From the NCBI GenBank assembly GCA_002692725.1, contig NZLU01000046.1, positions 531,747 to 595,746 on the forward strand: a DNA stretch of 64,000 bases, given 5' to 3'. The translations under genes were made by a program, and so were the position numbers. Source of the stretch: Ponticaulis sp. Its GTDB lineage: Bacteria > Pseudomonadota > Alphaproteobacteria > Caulobacterales > Hyphomonadaceae. Below, piece by piece: positions 43,683 through 54,111 of this stretch. Every line of letters begins with the position of its first letter. The stretch's first letter is position 1. Below the pieces are notes generated by a model that ran no database searches, was not told where the DNA came from, and saw nothing but the letters and a program-made list of their open reading frames with translations.

Positions 43683-44723
43683 TTAGATCTGATCTTCGTA
43701 TTTCTTGGCCAGACCTTCAATGTCTTCCGGCGGCCAGCTTGGAACGTCCATACCAAGGTGCAGGCCCATTCCGGCCAGAACTTCCTTGATCTCATTGAGC
43801 GACTTCCGACCAAAGTTCGGCGTACGCAGCATCTCTGCTTCCGACTTCTGGATCAGATCGCCAATGTAGACGATGTTATCATTTTTCAGGCAGTTTGCCG
43901 AGCGAACAGAGAGTTCAAGCTCGTCAACTTTCTTGAGAAGAACTGGGTTGAAGCCCAGATCCGGCTCATCATCTTGCTCCGACTTATCATCTGGCTCTTC
44001 GAAGTTGATGAAGAGGCGCAGTTGATCCTGAAGAATGCGCGCAGCGTAAGCTACTGAATCTTCCGGAGAGATTGAGCCATCTGTTTCGACATCAAGCATC
44101 AGCTTGTCATAGTCGAGAACCTGACCTTCACGTGTGTCTTCCACACGATAGCCAACGCGGCGAACCGGAGAGAAAATCGCATCGATCGGAATATATCCGA
44201 TCGGCGAGTCTTCCGCGCGGTTGCGGTCCGCAGGCACATAGCCTTTGCCCGTTTCGACCGTGAACTCCATGCGCAGCTCAGCGCCTTCGTCCAACGTACA
44301 GATAACGAGATCCGGGTTGAGGATTTCCACATCGCCGGTCACTTCGATCTGACCTGCAGTCACAGGACCCGCGCCAGAGGCGCGCAGCGTCATCCGCTTC
44401 TGGGTCTCAGAGACCATGCGGATCGCGACCTGTTTGAGGTTCAGAACGATGGTTGTGACGTCTTCGCGAACACCCTGGATAGAAGAGAATTCGTGGACAA
44501 CACCGTCAATCTGCATGCCTGTGATTGCCGCACCTTGCAGAGAAGACAGAAGAACGCGACGAAGCGCGTTACCGAGCGTCGTGCCGAAGCCGCGCTCAAG
44601 AGGCTCAACGACCAGTGTCGCCTTACGGATTGCATCAAAGCCATGCTCCACAACGGGGCGAGCAGGACGAATCAACTCTTTCCAATTTTTATCGTTCACT
44701 AGAGCGATGGAAGATCCAGTCAT
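43683..44723 (-). CDS. rpoA: DNA-directed RNA polymerase subunit alpha
   Basis: This 346-residue RNA polymerase subunit nucleates assembly and contacts activators. The N-terminal assembly domain has [19 protein letters not shown] in pattern (about 45-63). An acidic linker ([14 protein letters not shown]) joins it to the C-terminal domain, where [19 protein letters not shown] and [12 protein letters not shown] contact UP elements. It is preceded by an AAAGGAA site and follows rpsK. Confidence 0.98.
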   Translation of the reverse strand: MTGSSIALVNDKNWKELIRPARPVVEHGFDAIRKATLVVEPLERGFGTTLGNALRRVLLSSLQGAAITGMQIDGVVHEFSSIQGVREDVTTIVLNLKQVAIRMVSETQKRMTLRASGAGPVTAGQIEVTGDVEILNPDLVICTLDEGAELRMEFTVETGKGYVPADRNRAEDSPIGYIPIDAIFSPVRRVGYRVEDTREGQVLDYDKLMLDVETDGSISPEDSVAYAARILQDQLRLFINFEEPDDKSEQDDEPDLGFNPVLLKKVDELELSVRSANCLKNDNIVYIGDLIQKSEAEMLRTPNFGRKSLNEIKEVLAGMGLHLGMDVPSWPPEDIEGLAKKYEDQI

Positions 44724-44774
44724 CGCAAATTCCTTTAAAATCGGGACAGAAGCAGGCGAAGCGTGAGGCGCTGA

Positions 44775-45164
44775 TTAGACGCGACGACGCTTTGGCGGAC
44801 GGCAACCATTGTGTGGAATTGGCGTCGTGTCACGGATAGACGTGATGGTGAAGCCAACCGATTGCAGAGCGCGCAGTGCAGATTCGCGACCAGAGCCCGG
44901 TCCCCGAACGTTCACTTCCAGCGTACGCATGCCATGTTCCTGAGCCTTACGACCGGCATCCTCGGCAGCCATCTGCGCCGCATATGGCGTAGACTTACGA
45001 GAGCCTTTGAAGCCCATATGACCGGCAGACGACCAGGAAATCGCATTGCCCTGGCTGTCGGTGATGGTCACCATGGTGTTGTTGAAGCTGGAATTCACAT
45101 AGCAAATGCCAGAGGTGATGTTTTTCCGCTCGCGGCGGCGAACGCGTGTCGTGTCTTTAGCCAT
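44775..45164 (-). CDS. rpsK: 30S ribosomal protein S11
   Basis: This small-subunit protein of 129 residues is of normal length. Signatures [13 protein letters not shown] and the [19 protein letters not shown] end, typical of S11, are intact. It lies in the order rpsM-rpsK-rpoA-rplQ. Confidence 0.98.
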   Translation of the reverse strand: MAKDTTRVRRRERKNITSGICYVNSSFNNTMVTITDSQGNAISWSSAGHMGFKGSRKSTPYAAQMAAEDAGRKAQEHGMRTLEVNVRGPGSGRESALRALQSVGFTITSIRDTTPIPHNGCRPPKRRRV

Positions 45165-45182
45165 TGATCTCGATCCCCAGCC

Positions 45183-45551
45183 TTATTTCTTTTTACCGGC
45201 GATCGGCTTGGCCGGGCCTTTACGGGTGCGCGCATTGGTGTGCGTACGCTGGCCACGAACAGGCAGACCACGACGATGACGCAAACCACGATAGCAACCA
45301 AGGTCCATCAGGCGTTTGATATTCATCGCGGTTTCGCGACGCAAATCGCCTTCTACAAGGTAATCACCGTCAATGGTTTCACGCACCTGAATGACTTCAG
45401 CGTCCGTCAGGTCAGCCACACGCTTTTCAGGTGTGATACCGACTTTTTCACAGATCTCTTTGGCCATAGCCGGACCAATTCCGTGAATGTAACGGAGCGC
45501 GATTTCAACGCGCTTATTGGTCGGGATGTTGACGCCAGCGATACGGGCCAA
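45183..45551 (-). CDS. rpsM: 30S ribosomal protein S13
   Basis: This 122-residue protein starts [19 protein letters not shown] and has the [18 protein letters not shown] tail that contacts the P-site tRNA. It is the first gene of the alpha operon in this genome; a strong promoter lies about 100 bases upstream. Confidence 0.98.
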   Translation of the reverse strand: MARIAGVNIPTNKRVEIALRYIHGIGPAMAKEICEKVGITPEKRVADLTDAEVIQVRETIDGDYLVEGDLRRETAMNIKRLMDLGCYRGLRHRRGLPVRGQRTHTNARTRKGPAKPIAGKKK

Positions 45552-45649
45552 GCTAATTCTCCGTTAATTCATTGATACGAGACAATGGGACCCTTTAGGC
45601 GAGGCTTAAATCACCCAAAAAAACTACCCATGACTCGCAGAAGCCGCGA

Positions 45650-45677
45650 CTTATATCGCGCACATACGCCGCGTCAA
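45650..45677 (-). promoter_or_regulatory. Promoter of the rpsM-rpsK-rpoA-rplQ operon
   Basis: On the minus strand the -35 TTGACG (45677-45672) and the -10 TATAAG (45655-45650) are separated by 16 bases. A 5' leader of about 90 bases precedes the rpsM start at 45551, and the leader contains an A/T-rich run. Confidence 0.75.
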
Positions 45678-45816
45678 GTGTAGAGTCAGTGAGATGCCGA
45701 TTAAATGTGAATTTCTTCAACCCGGCGATTTCAGTCTCTTATTACGGCACGCGCACAGGATTGTACATTCCGCTCGACAGAACAATGGTGCGACGCCGCT
45801 CGATCCTATGGCGACG

Positions 45817-46116
45817 TCAGAGCCGATAGAGGTGCAATGGCTTAATATCGGCGCGGGCAATCACGCCCTTCGCCTCAAGGTCCAGCTGAACGCATTTGAG
45901 CCACCAGCCTGACTTGGCCCCGCCCGGAAACAATTCAGTGTCGAGATGCTCCAACAAAGCCTCACGCGCCTCGCCCGCTTTCATCCCAGGCTCGCCTTTT
46001 GGAAGGGTTCTGAGAAGCGCAGATTTCATAGCTTCGTATTTGGCGCGATCCACTCGTTCGGTCAGGCCCGGATGGTTGATATTCTCAACCTCAATCTTGT
46101 CGTCTGATTTCGGCAT
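45817..46116 (-). CDS. DUF6958-like protein
   Basis: This 99-residue soluble protein has VENINHPGLTERVDRAKYEAMKSALL in outline, KGEPGMKAGEAREALLEHL, and FPGGAKSGWWLKCVQLDLEAKGVI. That layout matches the uncharacterised DUF6958 family, whose second half looks like a winged-helix or DNA-binding-like fold. ATG 46116 follows a GGGGG-type ribosome site. It sits between the adk terminator and the rpsM promoter, inserted into the ribosomal supercluster. Confidence 0.75.
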   Translation of the reverse strand: MPKSDDKIEVENINHPGLTERVDRAKYEAMKSALLRTLPKGEPGMKAGEAREALLEHLDTELFPGGAKSGWWLKCVQLDLEAKGVIARADIKPLHLYRL

Positions 46117-46152
46117 CCATACCCCCTGCCTGGGTCTTCGTCCCCAGATATG

Positions 46153-46177
46153 AAAAAGGCGGGCCATAGCCCGCCTT
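46153..46177 (-). terminator. Terminator after adk, end of the spc block
   Basis: AAGGCGGGC (46156-46164) pairs exactly with GCCCGCCTT (46169-46177) around CATA. On the minus strand it is followed by T residues (46157-46153). It starts 5 bases past the adk stop codon. Confidence 0.9.
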
Positions 46178-46181
46178 GTCA

Positions 46182-46796
46182 TTATTTCTTTCCAAAGAGC
46201 TTGGCGAAGAAGCCCGGCTTTTCACCGCCTGACTTCATCTCGAGAGCCTCGTCAATTTCCTTGGCGACCGAATCGATGGAACCCATGCCATCAACTTCAT
46301 ACAGGCGTTTCCGCTCTGCATAGATCGGAAGCAGAGGAGCAGTTTGAGCGTTATAGGCTTCGATCCGCTTCACAAAGGTCTCAGGATTATCGTCTTCCCG
46401 GCCCTGCTCTTCATAGCGCTTGGTCACGCGCTGCAGCAATTGCGCCTCATCCACCTTCAGGCGAATCACGCAGTCGATTTCCTGATCCCGCTTGGCAAGC
46501 GTGGCGTCGAGCGCCTCTGCCTGCGGAACTGTGCGCGGAAAGCCGTCAAAGATAAAGCCGGCTGCATCCGTGTGCGTGTCCAGCTGGTCCTCGATGAGTT
46601 CGATCACGATCGCATCAGAAACGAGCTGGCCGGAATCCATAATGGCCGCCACACGTTCGCCAAGTTCCGTTCCTGCACTGCGCGCGGCGCGAAGCATGTC
46701 GCCCGTCGACAGCTGAACAAACCCACGTTCGGAAACCAGACGCTTGGCTTGCGTCCCCTTCCCCGCGGCCGGTGGGCCGAACAGGATGATATTCAT
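46182..46796 (-). CDS. adk: Adenylate kinase
   Basis: This enzyme interconverts ATP+AMP and 2 ADP. The 204 residues include the P-loop GPPAAGKGTQ (7-16), the AMP-site STGDMLRAA and FDGFPRT, and a short LID, as in the short bacterial forms. The end is unusual: an extension of about 18 residues (GGEKPGFFAKLFGKK) with a basic amphipathic FFAKLFGKK tail. The gene overlaps secY by 4 bases, the classical secY-adk pair. Confidence 0.97.
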   Translation of the reverse strand: MNIILFGPPAAGKGTQAKRLVSERGFVQLSTGDMLRAARSAGTELGERVAAIMDSGQLVSDAIVIELIEDQLDTHTDAAGFIFDGFPRTVPQAEALDATLAKRDQEIDCVIRLKVDEAQLLQRVTKRYEEQGREDDNPETFVKRIEAYNAQTAPLLPIYAERKRLYEVDGMGSIDSVAKEIDEALEMKSGGEKPGFFAKLFGKK

Positions 46797-48133
46797 GATT
46801 TCTTACCCCCGAGACGAGACTTCTTGATCATGCCCTCATACTGGTGTGCCACCAGATGAGATTGGATCTGTGTCACTGTATCCATTGTCACGGAAACCAC
46901 AATCAGAAGAGAAGTACCACCCAGGTAGAAAGGAATTGTGGGGATTTGTGCCCGCAAAATTTCCGGCATAAGGCAGATAAAGGTCAGATATGCTGCACCG
47001 ATGACCGTCAGACGCGATAGCACATAGTCAAAATACTCTGCTGTCCGCTTACCGGGACGGATGCCCGGAACAAAGCCGCCATACTTCCGCAGATTGTCAG
47101 CCGTTTCTTCCGGATTGAACACGATGGACGTGTAGAAGAAGCAGAAGAAGATAATCAGCACGGCATAGAGAATGATGAAGCCTGGCTGGCCCGGCCCGAG
47201 AAAGGCGGCAACCGTTCCCAGAATGCCAACACTGCCACCATCCGCAGCATTGCCTGCCGCGAAGTTGGCAACTGTCGCCGGAAGCAGAAGAAGCGATGAA
47301 GCGAAGATAGGCGGGATCACACCAGACGTATTGAGCTTCAATGGCAGGAAGCTGGTCTGGCCTTGCGTCATCTTATTGCCCTGCTGGCGCTTCGGATACT
47401 GGATCAGAATCCGGCGCTGCGAGCGCTCGACGAACACAATGAACACAATCAGTGCAATGGCCATCAGAAGAATGCCGCCAACAAAGACGATCTGGCCTTC
47501 TGAATACCCCTGATTGGAAATGAGGTTAAACACGGCACGCGGCAGCTCTGCGACAATGCCTGCGAAAATGATCAGCGAGATACCATTACCGACGCCACGC
47601 GCGGTGATTTGCTCACCCATCCACATCAGAAGCAATGTTCCGCCGGTCATGGTCACAACCGTCGACAGGGTGAAATACCATTGCGGGATATGATCCTGGT
47701 GCGGCAGGCCCTGGGCGATACCGAAGGACTGAACCAGCGCAAACAAGACCGTCAGATACCGCGTATACTGGTTGATCTGCTGACGACCGGTCTCGCCTTC
47801 TTTTTTGAGGCGCTCCAGGGTCGGGCTGGCTGTCGTCATCAGCTGCATGATGATCGATGCCGAAATGTACGGCATGACGTTCAGAGCGAAAATACCCATC
47901 CGCTCGACGGCACCACCCGCAAAGACGTTCATATTCTCAAGAATACCGCCCTGCTGATTCTGCCAGATCTGCGCAAACGCCTGCGGGTCGAGACCCGGGA
48001 TCGGCAGATAGGTGCCGAGCCGGTAGCAGATGAGAATTCCCAGTGTGAAGAGAATACGTTGCTGGAGTTCCTTGGCTTTGCCGAAGGCACCCAAATTCAT
48101 GTTCTTTGCAAGCTGCTCTGAAGCTGACGCCAC
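46793..48133 (-). CDS. secY: Protein translocase subunit SecY
   Basis: This central channel of the Sec translocon is 446 residues long with ten membrane segments. Canonical blocks include YRLGTYLPIPGLD, the pore-region PYISASIIMQLMT, and the cytosolic loop VERSQRRILIQYPKRQ. GTG 48133 follows GGGAGG at 5-base spacing. A strong terminator-like hairpin lies between rplO and this gene, so secY-adk may be partly uncoupled from the upstream ribosomal genes. Confidence 0.97.
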   Translation of the reverse strand: MASASEQLAKNMNLGAFGKAKELQQRILFTLGILICYRLGTYLPIPGLDPQAFAQIWQNQQGGILENMNVFAGGAVERMGIFALNVMPYISASIIMQLMTTASPTLERLKKEGETGRQQINQYTRYLTVLFALVQSFGIAQGLPHQDHIPQWYFTLSTVVTMTGGTLLLMWMGEQITARGVGNGISLIIFAGIVAELPRAVFNLISNQGYSEGQIVFVGGILLMAIALIVFIVFVERSQRRILIQYPKRQQGNKMTQGQTSFLPLKLNTSGVIPPIFASSLLLLPATVANFAAGNAADGGSVGILGTVAAFLGPGQPGFIILYAVLIIFFCFFYTSIVFNPEETADNLRKYGGFVPGIRPGKRTAEYFDYVLSRLTVIGAAYLTFICLMPEILRAQIPTIPFYLGGTSLLIVVSVTMDTVTQIQSHLVAHQYEGMIKKSRLGGKKS

Positions 48134-48166
48134 ACGCGCCTCCCTACTACCTTGCCTGTTTTAAAC

Positions 48167-48196
48167 AAAAGGCCTGTCGCTGACAGCAACAGGCCT
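48167..48196 (-). terminator. Terminator or attenuator between rplO and secY
   Basis: AGGCCTGT (48170-48177) pairs exactly with ACAGGCCT (48189-48196) around an 11-base loop. On the minus strand the stem runs into TTTTGTTTAAAA. It lies 45 bases after the rplO stop codon and upstream of secY. Confidence 0.8.
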
Positions 48197-48240
48197 CTAA
48201 ATCGGCATCCGATACAGATTTGTGAAGCCCCAAATTGGGT

Positions 48241-48720
48241 TTATTCGGTTTCTTCTGCAACCGGAGCAGTGACTGTGACATTTCCGCCAGCCGCTTTGAC
48301 TGCTTCAATCGCAGCCTTGGACGCGCCAGTGACGGTGATGTTGAGGCCCTTCGGCGCGTCGCCTTTAGCCAGCAGACGGACACCATCGCGAGACCGTCGA
48401 AGCACGCCAGACGCCACCAGAACGTCTTCTGTCACTTCGGCCTTGCCATCAATCTGACCGCTTTCAATCGCCTTGGCGATTCGGCCCAGATTGATCCAGG
48501 TGTACTTCTTGGCATTAGGTGCTTTGAAGCCACGCTTTGGAAGGCGCATATAGATCGGCATCTGGCCGCCCTCGAAGCCGTTGATTGCAACGCCCGAACG
48601 GGATTTCTGACCTTTGACACCGCGTCCACCGGTTTTGCCTTTACCAGAGCCAACGCCGCGACCCACTCGTGTACGAGCTTTTACGGCACCCGGATTGTCG
48701 TTAAGTTCATTCAGTTTCAT
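48241..48720 (-). CDS. rplO: 50S ribosomal protein L15
   Basis: This 159-residue L15 starts [20 protein letters not shown] and carries the glycine-rich [28 protein letters not shown] N-terminus. A C-terminal acidic extension ([10 protein letters not shown]) is modest. It follows rpmD; a hairpin with T-tract follows it. Confidence 0.97.
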   Translation of the reverse strand: MKLNELNDNPGAVKARTRVGRGVGSGKGKTGGRGVKGQKSRSGVAINGFEGGQMPIYMRLPKRGFKAPNAKKYTWINLGRIAKAIESGQIDGKAEVTEDVLVASGVLRRSRDGVRLLAKGDAPKGLNITVTGASKAAIEAVKAAGGNVTVTAPVAEETE

Positions 48721-48760
48721 ATCGATACCTCAGCTGAACGGTTTGGGTTGCCCCACCTGC

Positions 48761-48952
48761 TCAGGCCTTTTCGTCTACGATTTCAACCATGTGCTGAACC
48801 TTGGCAATCATGCCACGGACAGCCGGCGTATCTTCCAGCTCGCGCGTGCGACCGATCTTGTTCAGACCAAGACCAACCAGCGTCTGACGCTGTTCTGGCT
48901 TACGGCGGATCGGGCTGCCTGTCTGGCGAACTGTTACAGTTTTCTTAGCCAT
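48761..48952 (-). CDS. rpmD: 50S ribosomal protein L30
   Basis: This 63-residue L30 contains [25 protein letters not shown] in pattern and the final [11 protein letters not shown]. Position rpsE-rpmD-rplO is standard. Confidence 0.96.
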   Translation of the reverse strand: MAKKTVTVRQTGSPIRRKPEQRQTLVGLGLNKIGRTRELEDTPAVRGMIAKVQHMVEIVDEKA

Positions 48953-48963
48953 GGTGTCAGTTC

Positions 48964-49581
48964 CTAATTGGTCGCGTCAGCCATGCCCGCTTCAGACGCA
49001 CCATCGGTCCGGCGACCAACAATGTCCTGAACCTTCAGACCGCGCTTGGAGGCGACAGACCGTGGGCTGCTTTGCTGCTTCAGCGCATCAAACGTTGCGC
49101 GAACCATGTTGTAAGGGTTGGAAGATCCGAGAGATTTGGCAACCACGTCCTGAAGACCCAGAACGTCGAAAACCGCACGCATCGGACCACCCGCGATCAC
49201 ACCGGTACCTGGAGGCGCTGCACGCAGCACAACCTTACCAGCACCCCAGCGGCCGCGGCCGTCATGGTGCAGGGTCCGACCTTCACGCAGAGGAACGCGG
49301 ATCATTTTCTTCTTGGCTTCGTCAGTGGCCTTACGAATGGCTTCCGGCACCTCACGGGCCTTACCATGACCAAAACCAACACGGCCTTTCTGATCACCAA
49401 CAACTACGAGCGCAGCAAAACCAAAGTTTTTACCGCCCTTCACAACTTTGGCGACGCGGTTAATGCCAACCAGACGGTCAACAAACTCGCTTTGCTCTTC
49501 TTCGCGTTTACTGTCGCGATCTCTGCCCCGGCCACGACCGCGACCACGGCCTTCACCGCTGCCTTTTCTTTCATCAGCCAT
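48964..49581 (-). CDS. rpsE: 30S ribosomal protein S5
   Basis: This 205-residue S5 has the RNA-binding core [17 protein letters not shown] and [11 protein letters not shown]. The N-terminus carries an arginine/glycine-rich extension of about 25 residues ([20 protein letters not shown]) not present in short E. coli-like forms. Confidence 0.97.
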   Translation of the reverse strand: MADERKGSGEGRGRGRGRGRDRDSKREEEQSEFVDRLVGINRVAKVVKGGKNFGFAALVVVGDQKGRVGFGHGKAREVPEAIRKATDEAKKKMIRVPLREGRTLHHDGRGRWGAGKVVLRAAPPGTGVIAGGPMRAVFDVLGLQDVVAKSLGSSNPYNMVRATFDALKQQSSPRSVASKRGLKVQDIVGRRTDGASEAGMADATN

Positions 49582-49590
49582 TGCCGTCTC

Positions 49591-49950
49591 CTAGAATTTC
49601 AGGCCGCCTTCACGCGCCGCGTCAGCGAGCGCCTTGATGCGTCCGTGGAACATATAACCGCCGCGATCAAACACGACTTCCTCGACACCTGCCTTGGAAG
49701 CGCGTTCAGCAATCAGCTTACCGATCTCAGCTGCAGCCGCTGCTGTACTGCCAGTGGATTTCGATTTGAAATCCTTCTCCTGAGTGGAGGCAGCTGCGAG
49801 CGTTACACCGCGTGCGTCGTCGATCACCTGAACGGCGATATTCTTTGAGGAGCGTACCACGGACAGACGAGGACGGCCATTTGCCTGCTTCCGCAGTTTG
49901 GCGCGTACCCGCTGAGCGCGACGCATCATTTTTTCGCGTGGCGTCTTCAT
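49591..49950 (-). CDS. rplR: 50S ribosomal protein L18
   Basis: This 119-residue L18 binds 5S rRNA. It has [20 protein letters not shown] at the start and [26 protein letters not shown] at the end, as expected. Confidence 0.97.
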   Translation of the reverse strand: MKTPREKMMRRAQRVRAKLRKQANGRPRLSVVRSSKNIAVQVIDDARGVTLAAASTQEKDFKSKSTGSTAAAAAEIGKLIAERASKAGVEEVVFDRGGYMFHGRIKALADAAREGGLKF

Positions 49951-49952
49951 GG

Positions 49953-50483
49953 TTACTTCTTCTTACCTTCCTTGCGGCGAATCTGCTCGCCGGCATAACG
50001 AATACCTTTGCCTTTATAAGGCTCTGGTGGACGATATTTGCGGATCTCAGCAGCGACCTGACCAACAGCCTGTTTGTCAGCGCCTGAGATTTTCACTTCA
50101 GTCGGCTTGGTGCTGGCGAGCGTGATGCCCTCCGGCGCCTTATAGATGACGTCATGTGAAAAACCGAGCGACAGCTTGACGTCCGAACCCTGCATCTGAG
50201 CACGGTAACCAACACCGACGAGTTCGAGTTCTTTCTCGAAACCTTCGGTCACACCGATCACCATGTTCTGCGCACGGGCACGCATTGTGCCCCACATTGC
50301 GCGAGCGCGTTTGGACTCGTCTTTAGGCGTGAACGTCACGGAGTTGTCACCAACTTCCACATTCACGTCATCAACGACTTCAAGCGTCAGTTCACCCTTT
50401 GGGCCTTTGGCAGTCAGCACGCCGTCTGAATAAGACAGTGTGGCTTTTCCGCCTTCGACAGGGAGTTTACCGATACGAGACAT
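49953..50483 (-). CDS. rplF: 50S ribosomal protein L6
   Basis: This 176-residue L6 consists of two repeats. It begins MSRIGKLPV and ends with the conserved [19 protein letters not shown] block. Two bases separate it from rplR. Confidence 0.97.
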   Translation of the reverse strand: MSRIGKLPVEGGKATLSYSDGVLTAKGPKGELTLEVVDDVNVEVGDNSVTFTPKDESKRARAMWGTMRARAQNMVIGVTEGFEKELELVGVGYRAQMQGSDVKLSLGFSHDVIYKAPEGITLASTKPTEVKISGADKQAVGQVAAEIRKYRPPEPYKGKGIRYAGEQIRRKEGKKK

Positions 50484-50501
50484 ATCTTCTGCTTCCCTTC
50501 C

Positions 50502-50897
50502 TTACACGACCCGACAAAGGACTTCGCCACCAACATTCTCAGCACGCGCCGTGTTGTCAGAGACAACGCCTTTTGGCGTGGAGAGGATGGAGATGCCCAG
50601 ACCGTTCTGGACAAGCGGCAGATCCTTTACGGAAGAATACACGCGGCGACCTGGTTTGGAGACGCGCTGAATTTCCGAAATCACGGGAGAACCGTCATAA
50701 TATTTGAGCTCGATCTCGATGTTCTTTTTGCCATCTTTTTCGACCTCGGCGAAACCACGGATGTAACCCTCGCTCTGGAGAACTTCCAGAACGCGCATCC
50801 GAAGCTTTGAAGCCGGCGTTTCGACTTTGGACTTTCCACGCATCTGAGCGTTGCGAATCCGGGTCAGCATATCGCCGAGAGGATCAGAAATGTTCAT
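50502..50897 (-). CDS. rpsH: 30S ribosomal protein S8
   Basis: This 131-residue S8 starts [20 protein letters not shown] and ends with [20 protein letters not shown] plus GGEVLCRVV. In E. coli it represses this operon by binding mRNA; no such site was identified here. Confidence 0.97.
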   Translation of the reverse strand: MNISDPLGDMLTRIRNAQMRGKSKVETPASKLRMRVLEVLQSEGYIRGFAEVEKDGKKNIEIELKYYDGSPVISEIQRVSKPGRRVYSSVKDLPLVQNGLGISILSTPKGVVSDNTARAENVGGEVLCRVV

Positions 50898-50909
50898 GAA
50901 TAACCTCCC

Positions 50910-51215
50910 TTACCAGCTTGACTTGACGAGACCAGGAACCTTGCCCTGGTTACCGAGCTCACGAAGAGCCACACGAGACATTTTGAGCTTGCGATAGTAA
51001 GCGCGCGGGCGGCCGGTCACTTCGCAACGATTGCGAATGCGGTTTTCAGCCGAGTTGCGCGGCAGAGCCGCAAGTTTCAGGCGCGCTTCGAAACGTTCTT
51101 CCAGAGACAGATCCTCATTAAGGGCAATCTCTTTCAGGCGCTCGCGGCGGCCGGCATATTTAGCGACAAGCTTTTTCCGCTTGTTGTTCCGCTCAATTGC
51201 ACTTTTCTTAGCCAT
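50910..51215 (-). CDS. rpsN: 30S ribosomal protein S14
   Basis: This 101-residue S14 starts [20 protein letters not shown], with ATG 51215 behind GGAGGACGAA. It has the long C- form without zinc cysteines, with [20 protein letters not shown] near the end. The longer open frame from 51323 is rejected. Confidence 0.97.
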   Translation of the reverse strand: MAKKSAIERNNKRKKLVAKYAGRRERLKEIALNEDLSLEERFEARLKLAALPRNSAENRIRNRCEVTGRPRAYYRKLKMSRVALRELGNQGKVPGLVKSSW

Positions 51216-51229
51216 TTCGTCCTCCGCGC

Positions 51230-51790
51230 CTAGTTCCGAAACGGGAAGTTCAAGAGCTTCAGCAGCTCTTTCGCTTCTTCGTTCGTTTGCGCTGTCGTGC
51301 AAACAATGATGTCCATGCCCCACATCTGATCAACCTGGTCGTAGTTGATCTCAGGGAACACGATGTGCTCTTTCAGGCCACAGGCATAGTTGCCATTGCC
51401 ATCAAAGCTGCGTCCGTTCAGGCCGCGAAAGTCTTTCACGCGCGGCAGCGCGATCGTGACGAAACGGTCCAGAAACTCGTACATACGCTCGCGGCGCAGT
51501 GTAACCTTACAGCCGATGCTCATGCCTTCACGAAGCTTGAAACCAGCAATTGACTTGCGGGCTTTCGTTGCAACTGGCTTCTGACCAGCAATCGCTTCCA
51601 TGTCTTTCAGAGCAGACTGGATTTTTTTCGAATCCGCGACGGCCTCACCGACACCCATGTTCAGCACGACTTTATCGAGCTTCGGCATTTGCATCGGGTT
51701 AGAGTAGTTGAACTTCTCCTGCATCGCCGGAACAACCTTGTCCCGGTAGAGCTTTTGGAAGCGCGGTTCGTAAGTGGTGGCATCAGACAT
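51230..51790 (-). CDS. rplE: 50S ribosomal protein L5
   Basis: This 186-residue L5 binds 5S rRNA. It starts [20 protein letters not shown] and has [14 protein letters not shown] and the [21 protein letters not shown] end. ATG 51790 overlaps rplX by 8 bases; the frame extends upstream but without conserved sequence. Confidence 0.97.
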   Translation of the reverse strand: MSDATTYEPRFQKLYRDKVVPAMQEKFNYSNPMQMPKLDKVVLNMGVGEAVADSKKIQSALKDMEAIAGQKPVATKARKSIAGFKLREGMSIGCKVTLRRERMYEFLDRFVTIALPRVKDFRGLNGRSFDGNGNYACGLKEHIVFPEINYDQVDQMWGMDIIVCTTAQTNEEAKELLKLLNFPFRN

Positions 51791-52100
51791 CGATGGCCTC
51801 CCCTGAACGTTTTGCGATACGGACTTTACGGCCGTGCTCGTCGGTTTTGAAACCAACGCGGGTCGCTTTACCGTCTTTCGGATCAATGTGAGCTACGTTG
51901 GACACGTGCAGCGGCGCTTCAAAACGCTTGATGCCGCCTGGATCCATCTGGCTCGGCTTCTGGTGACGAGTGACAATGTTCACACCAGACACCACAACAC
52001 GGTTATCGCTCGGCATCACTTTCGTGACTTCGCCCTGCTTGCCCTTGTCCTTGCCAGCCAGAACGATAACTTTATCGCCTTTTTTAATCTTGGCAGCCAT
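51783..52100 (-). CDS. rplX: 50S ribosomal protein L24
   Basis: This 105-residue L24 starts with the KOW motif [21 protein letters not shown]. Its start codon shares one base with the rplN stop codon (TAATG), and its end overlaps rplE, so the three are translationally coupled. Confidence 0.97.
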   Translation of the reverse strand: MAAKIKKGDKVIVLAGKDKGKQGEVTKVMPSDNRVVVSGVNIVTRHQKPSQMDPGGIKRFEAPLHVSNVAHIDPKDGKATRVGFKTDEHGRKVRIAKRSGEAIDV

Positions 52101-52468
52101 TACAAGACCTCCGGAGCGAGCGAAATGATCTTCATGTGGTTCTTGGCGCGAAGCTCGCGCGGAACCGGGCCGAAGATACGTGTTCCGATCGGCTCGCCAT
52201 TATTGTTGACGAGAACCGCAGCGTTTGTGTCAAAGCGGATCGCAGATCCGTCTGGACGTTTGATGTCCTTGGAGACGCGAACGACAACGGCCTTACGGAC
52301 GTCACCTTTCTTCACGCGACCCTTCGGAATCGCCTCTTTGATAGAGACGACGATGATGTCACCAACGCTCGCATAGCGACGCTTTGCGCCACCGAGCACT
52401 TTGATGCACTGAACTCGGCGTGCGCCGGAATTGTCAGCCACCATCAGGTTTGTCTGCATCTGGATCAT
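52100..52468 (-). CDS. rplN: 50S ribosomal protein L14
   Basis: This 122-residue L14 starts [19 protein letters not shown] and has the conserved [13 protein letters not shown] core. ATG 52468 overlaps the rpsQ stop codon by one base (TAATG). Confidence 0.97.
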   Translation of the reverse strand: MIQMQTNLMVADNSGARRVQCIKVLGGAKRRYASVGDIIVVSIKEAIPKGRVKKGDVRKAVVVRVSKDIKRPDGSAIRFDTNAAVLVNNNGEPIGTRIFGPVPRELRAKNHMKIISLAPEVL

Positions 52469-52716
52469 TAGGCGTCTCCACCAGTCTGACCAGTGATGAG
52501 TTCCCAGCGTTTCAACTTTGAACGCGGTGTGCACTCAATGATTGAAACCTTCTGGCCCTCTTCAGCCACATTATTTTCATCGTGGGCGTGATAGCGCTTT
52601 GATTTACGCACGGTTTTTTGAAGCAGAGGGTGCAGGAACGTACGCTCTACACGTACGATCGCTGTTTTGTCCTGCTTGGTGGAAACCACCACGCCTTCCA
52701 TAATCCGCCTAGGCAT
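52468..52716 (-). CDS. rpsQ: 30S ribosomal protein S17
   Basis: This 82-residue S17 has the expected [20 protein letters not shown] and [20 protein letters not shown] segments. It lies between rpmC and rplN. Confidence 0.97.
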   Translation of the reverse strand: MPRRIMEGVVVSTKQDKTAIVRVERTFLHPLLQKTVRKSKRYHAHDENNVAEEGQKVSIIECTPRSKLKRWELITGQTGGDA

Positions 52717-52737
52717 TTTGCTTTTGCTCCCTCAGGT

Positions 52738-52938
52738 TCACGCAGCGCTGGTTTGCGTTTTTTCGCGTAGGATCGTGTTGATCCGGGCGATATCACGACG
52801 CACCTGGCGCACGCGGGCGGTGTTCTCCAGCTGACCGGTGGCCTGCTGGAAGCGAAGATTGAATTGCTCTTTTTTCAGAGCGACGAGCTGATCCTTCAGC
52901 TCGCTTTCGGTTTTTGCGCGAACGTCTTCCGCTTTCAT
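52738..52938 (-). CDS. rpmC: 50S ribosomal protein L29
   Basis: This 66-residue helical L29 has [20 protein letters not shown] and the [15 protein letters not shown] end. It is a short protein at the tunnel exit and docking site for SRP and trigger factor. Confidence 0.96.
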   Translation of the reverse strand: MKAEDVRAKTESELKDQLVALKKEQFNLRFQQATGQLENTARVRQVRRDIARINTILREKTQTSAA

Positions 52939-52956
52939 AACGATCTCCTCTCGCGC

Positions 52957-53370
52957 TTATTCGCCAATACGTGTGACGACTTTTGTCTTGATCGGCAGCT
53001 TTGCTGCGCCAAGACGGAGCGCTTCACGCGCCACTTCGTCGTTCACACCATCAATTTCAAACAGGATGCGGCCTGGCTTGACCTTCGCGACCCAACGGTC
53101 GTTCGAGCCTTTACCTTTACCCATCCGAACTTCAATCGGTTTTGCCGAGACCGGAAGGTCAGGGAAAATCCGGATCCACACCTTACCTTGACGTTTCATC
53201 TGACGCGTAATCGCCCGACGTGTCGCCTCGATCTGGCGGGATGTAATCCGTTCCGGCTCGAGAGCCTTCAGGCCGTAAGAACCGAAATTCAGCGAGAAGC
53301 CACCTTTGGCATTCCCGTGAATCCGGCCTTTGAAGGCCTTACGGAATTTTGTGCGCTTTGGCTGCAGCAT
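52957..53370 (-). CDS. rplP: 50S ribosomal protein L16
   Basis: This 137-residue L16 starts [19 protein letters not shown]. It has the [19 protein letters not shown] core near the peptidyl transferase centre. It starts 3 bases after rpsC. Confidence 0.97.
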   Translation of the reverse strand: MLQPKRTKFRKAFKGRIHGNAKGGFSLNFGSYGLKALEPERITSRQIEATRRAITRQMKRQGKVWIRIFPDLPVSAKPIEVRMGKGKGSNDRWVAKVKPGRILFEIDGVNDEVAREALRLGAAKLPIKTKVVTRIGE

Positions 53371-53373
53371 TCG

Positions 53374-54111
53374 TTACGCTCCTGCCTGTTCGCGGTTGCC
53401 ACCGCGGCGCTCGTTCGGGCTCGTAGAGCGCGCACGTGCTTCGCCGGAAGCTTCCTGTTTCTTGTCCTGAGCCATGGGGTCATGCTCCATGATCTCGCCT
53501 TTATAGACCCAGACCTTGATGCCGATGATCCCGTAGGTCGTTTCAGCTTCGGCCGTGCCGTAGTCAATGTCCGCGCGCAGCGTATGAAGCGGGACAGACC
53601 CCTCTGCATACTGCTCGGTCCGCGCGATTTCCGCACCGCCAAGACGACCGGCAACCATGACGCGAACACCCAGAGCGCCAAGACGCATGGCAGACTGGAT
53701 AGACCGCTTCATTGCGCGACGGAAAGATGCACGACGCTCGAGCTGGCGCGCAATGTCGTCAGCAATGAGGTTCGCATCGATTTCCGGCTTGCGGATTTCG
53801 ACCAGGTTCACAAACACTTCGTCAGTGACGATTTTACCCAGCTGCTTGCGCAGGGTTTCGATGTCTGCACCTTTTTTACCGATGACCATACCCGGACGCG
53901 CCGTGTGAATGGTGATGCGGCACTTCTTGTGCGGACGCTCGACGATCACTTTCGAGATGCCAGCTTGCTTGAGCTTTGTCTTGATGAACTCGCGGATCTT
54001 CAGATCTTCGTGCAGCAGACGACCGTAATCGGCGCTATCTGCATACCAGCGAGAATCCCAGGTCCGGTTGATGCCCAGACGAAGACCGATCGGATTAACC
54101 TTCTGACCCAT
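53374..54111 (-). CDS. rpsC: 30S ribosomal protein S3
   Basis: This 245-residue S3 starts [20 protein letters not shown] and has the KH-domain [18 protein letters not shown]. The C-terminus has a Ser/Arg/Asn-rich tail ([18 protein letters not shown]) longer than in E. coli. It shares one base with the rplV stop codon. Confidence 0.97.
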   Translation of the reverse strand: MGQKVNPIGLRLGINRTWDSRWYADSADYGRLLHEDLKIREFIKTKLKQAGISKVIVERPHKKCRITIHTARPGMVIGKKGADIETLRKQLGKIVTDEVFVNLVEIRKPEIDANLIADDIARQLERRASFRRAMKRSIQSAMRLGALGVRVMVAGRLGGAEIARTEQYAEGSVPLHTLRADIDYGTAEAETTYGIIGIKVWVYKGEIMEHDPMAQDKKQEASGEARARSTSPNERRGGNREQAGA

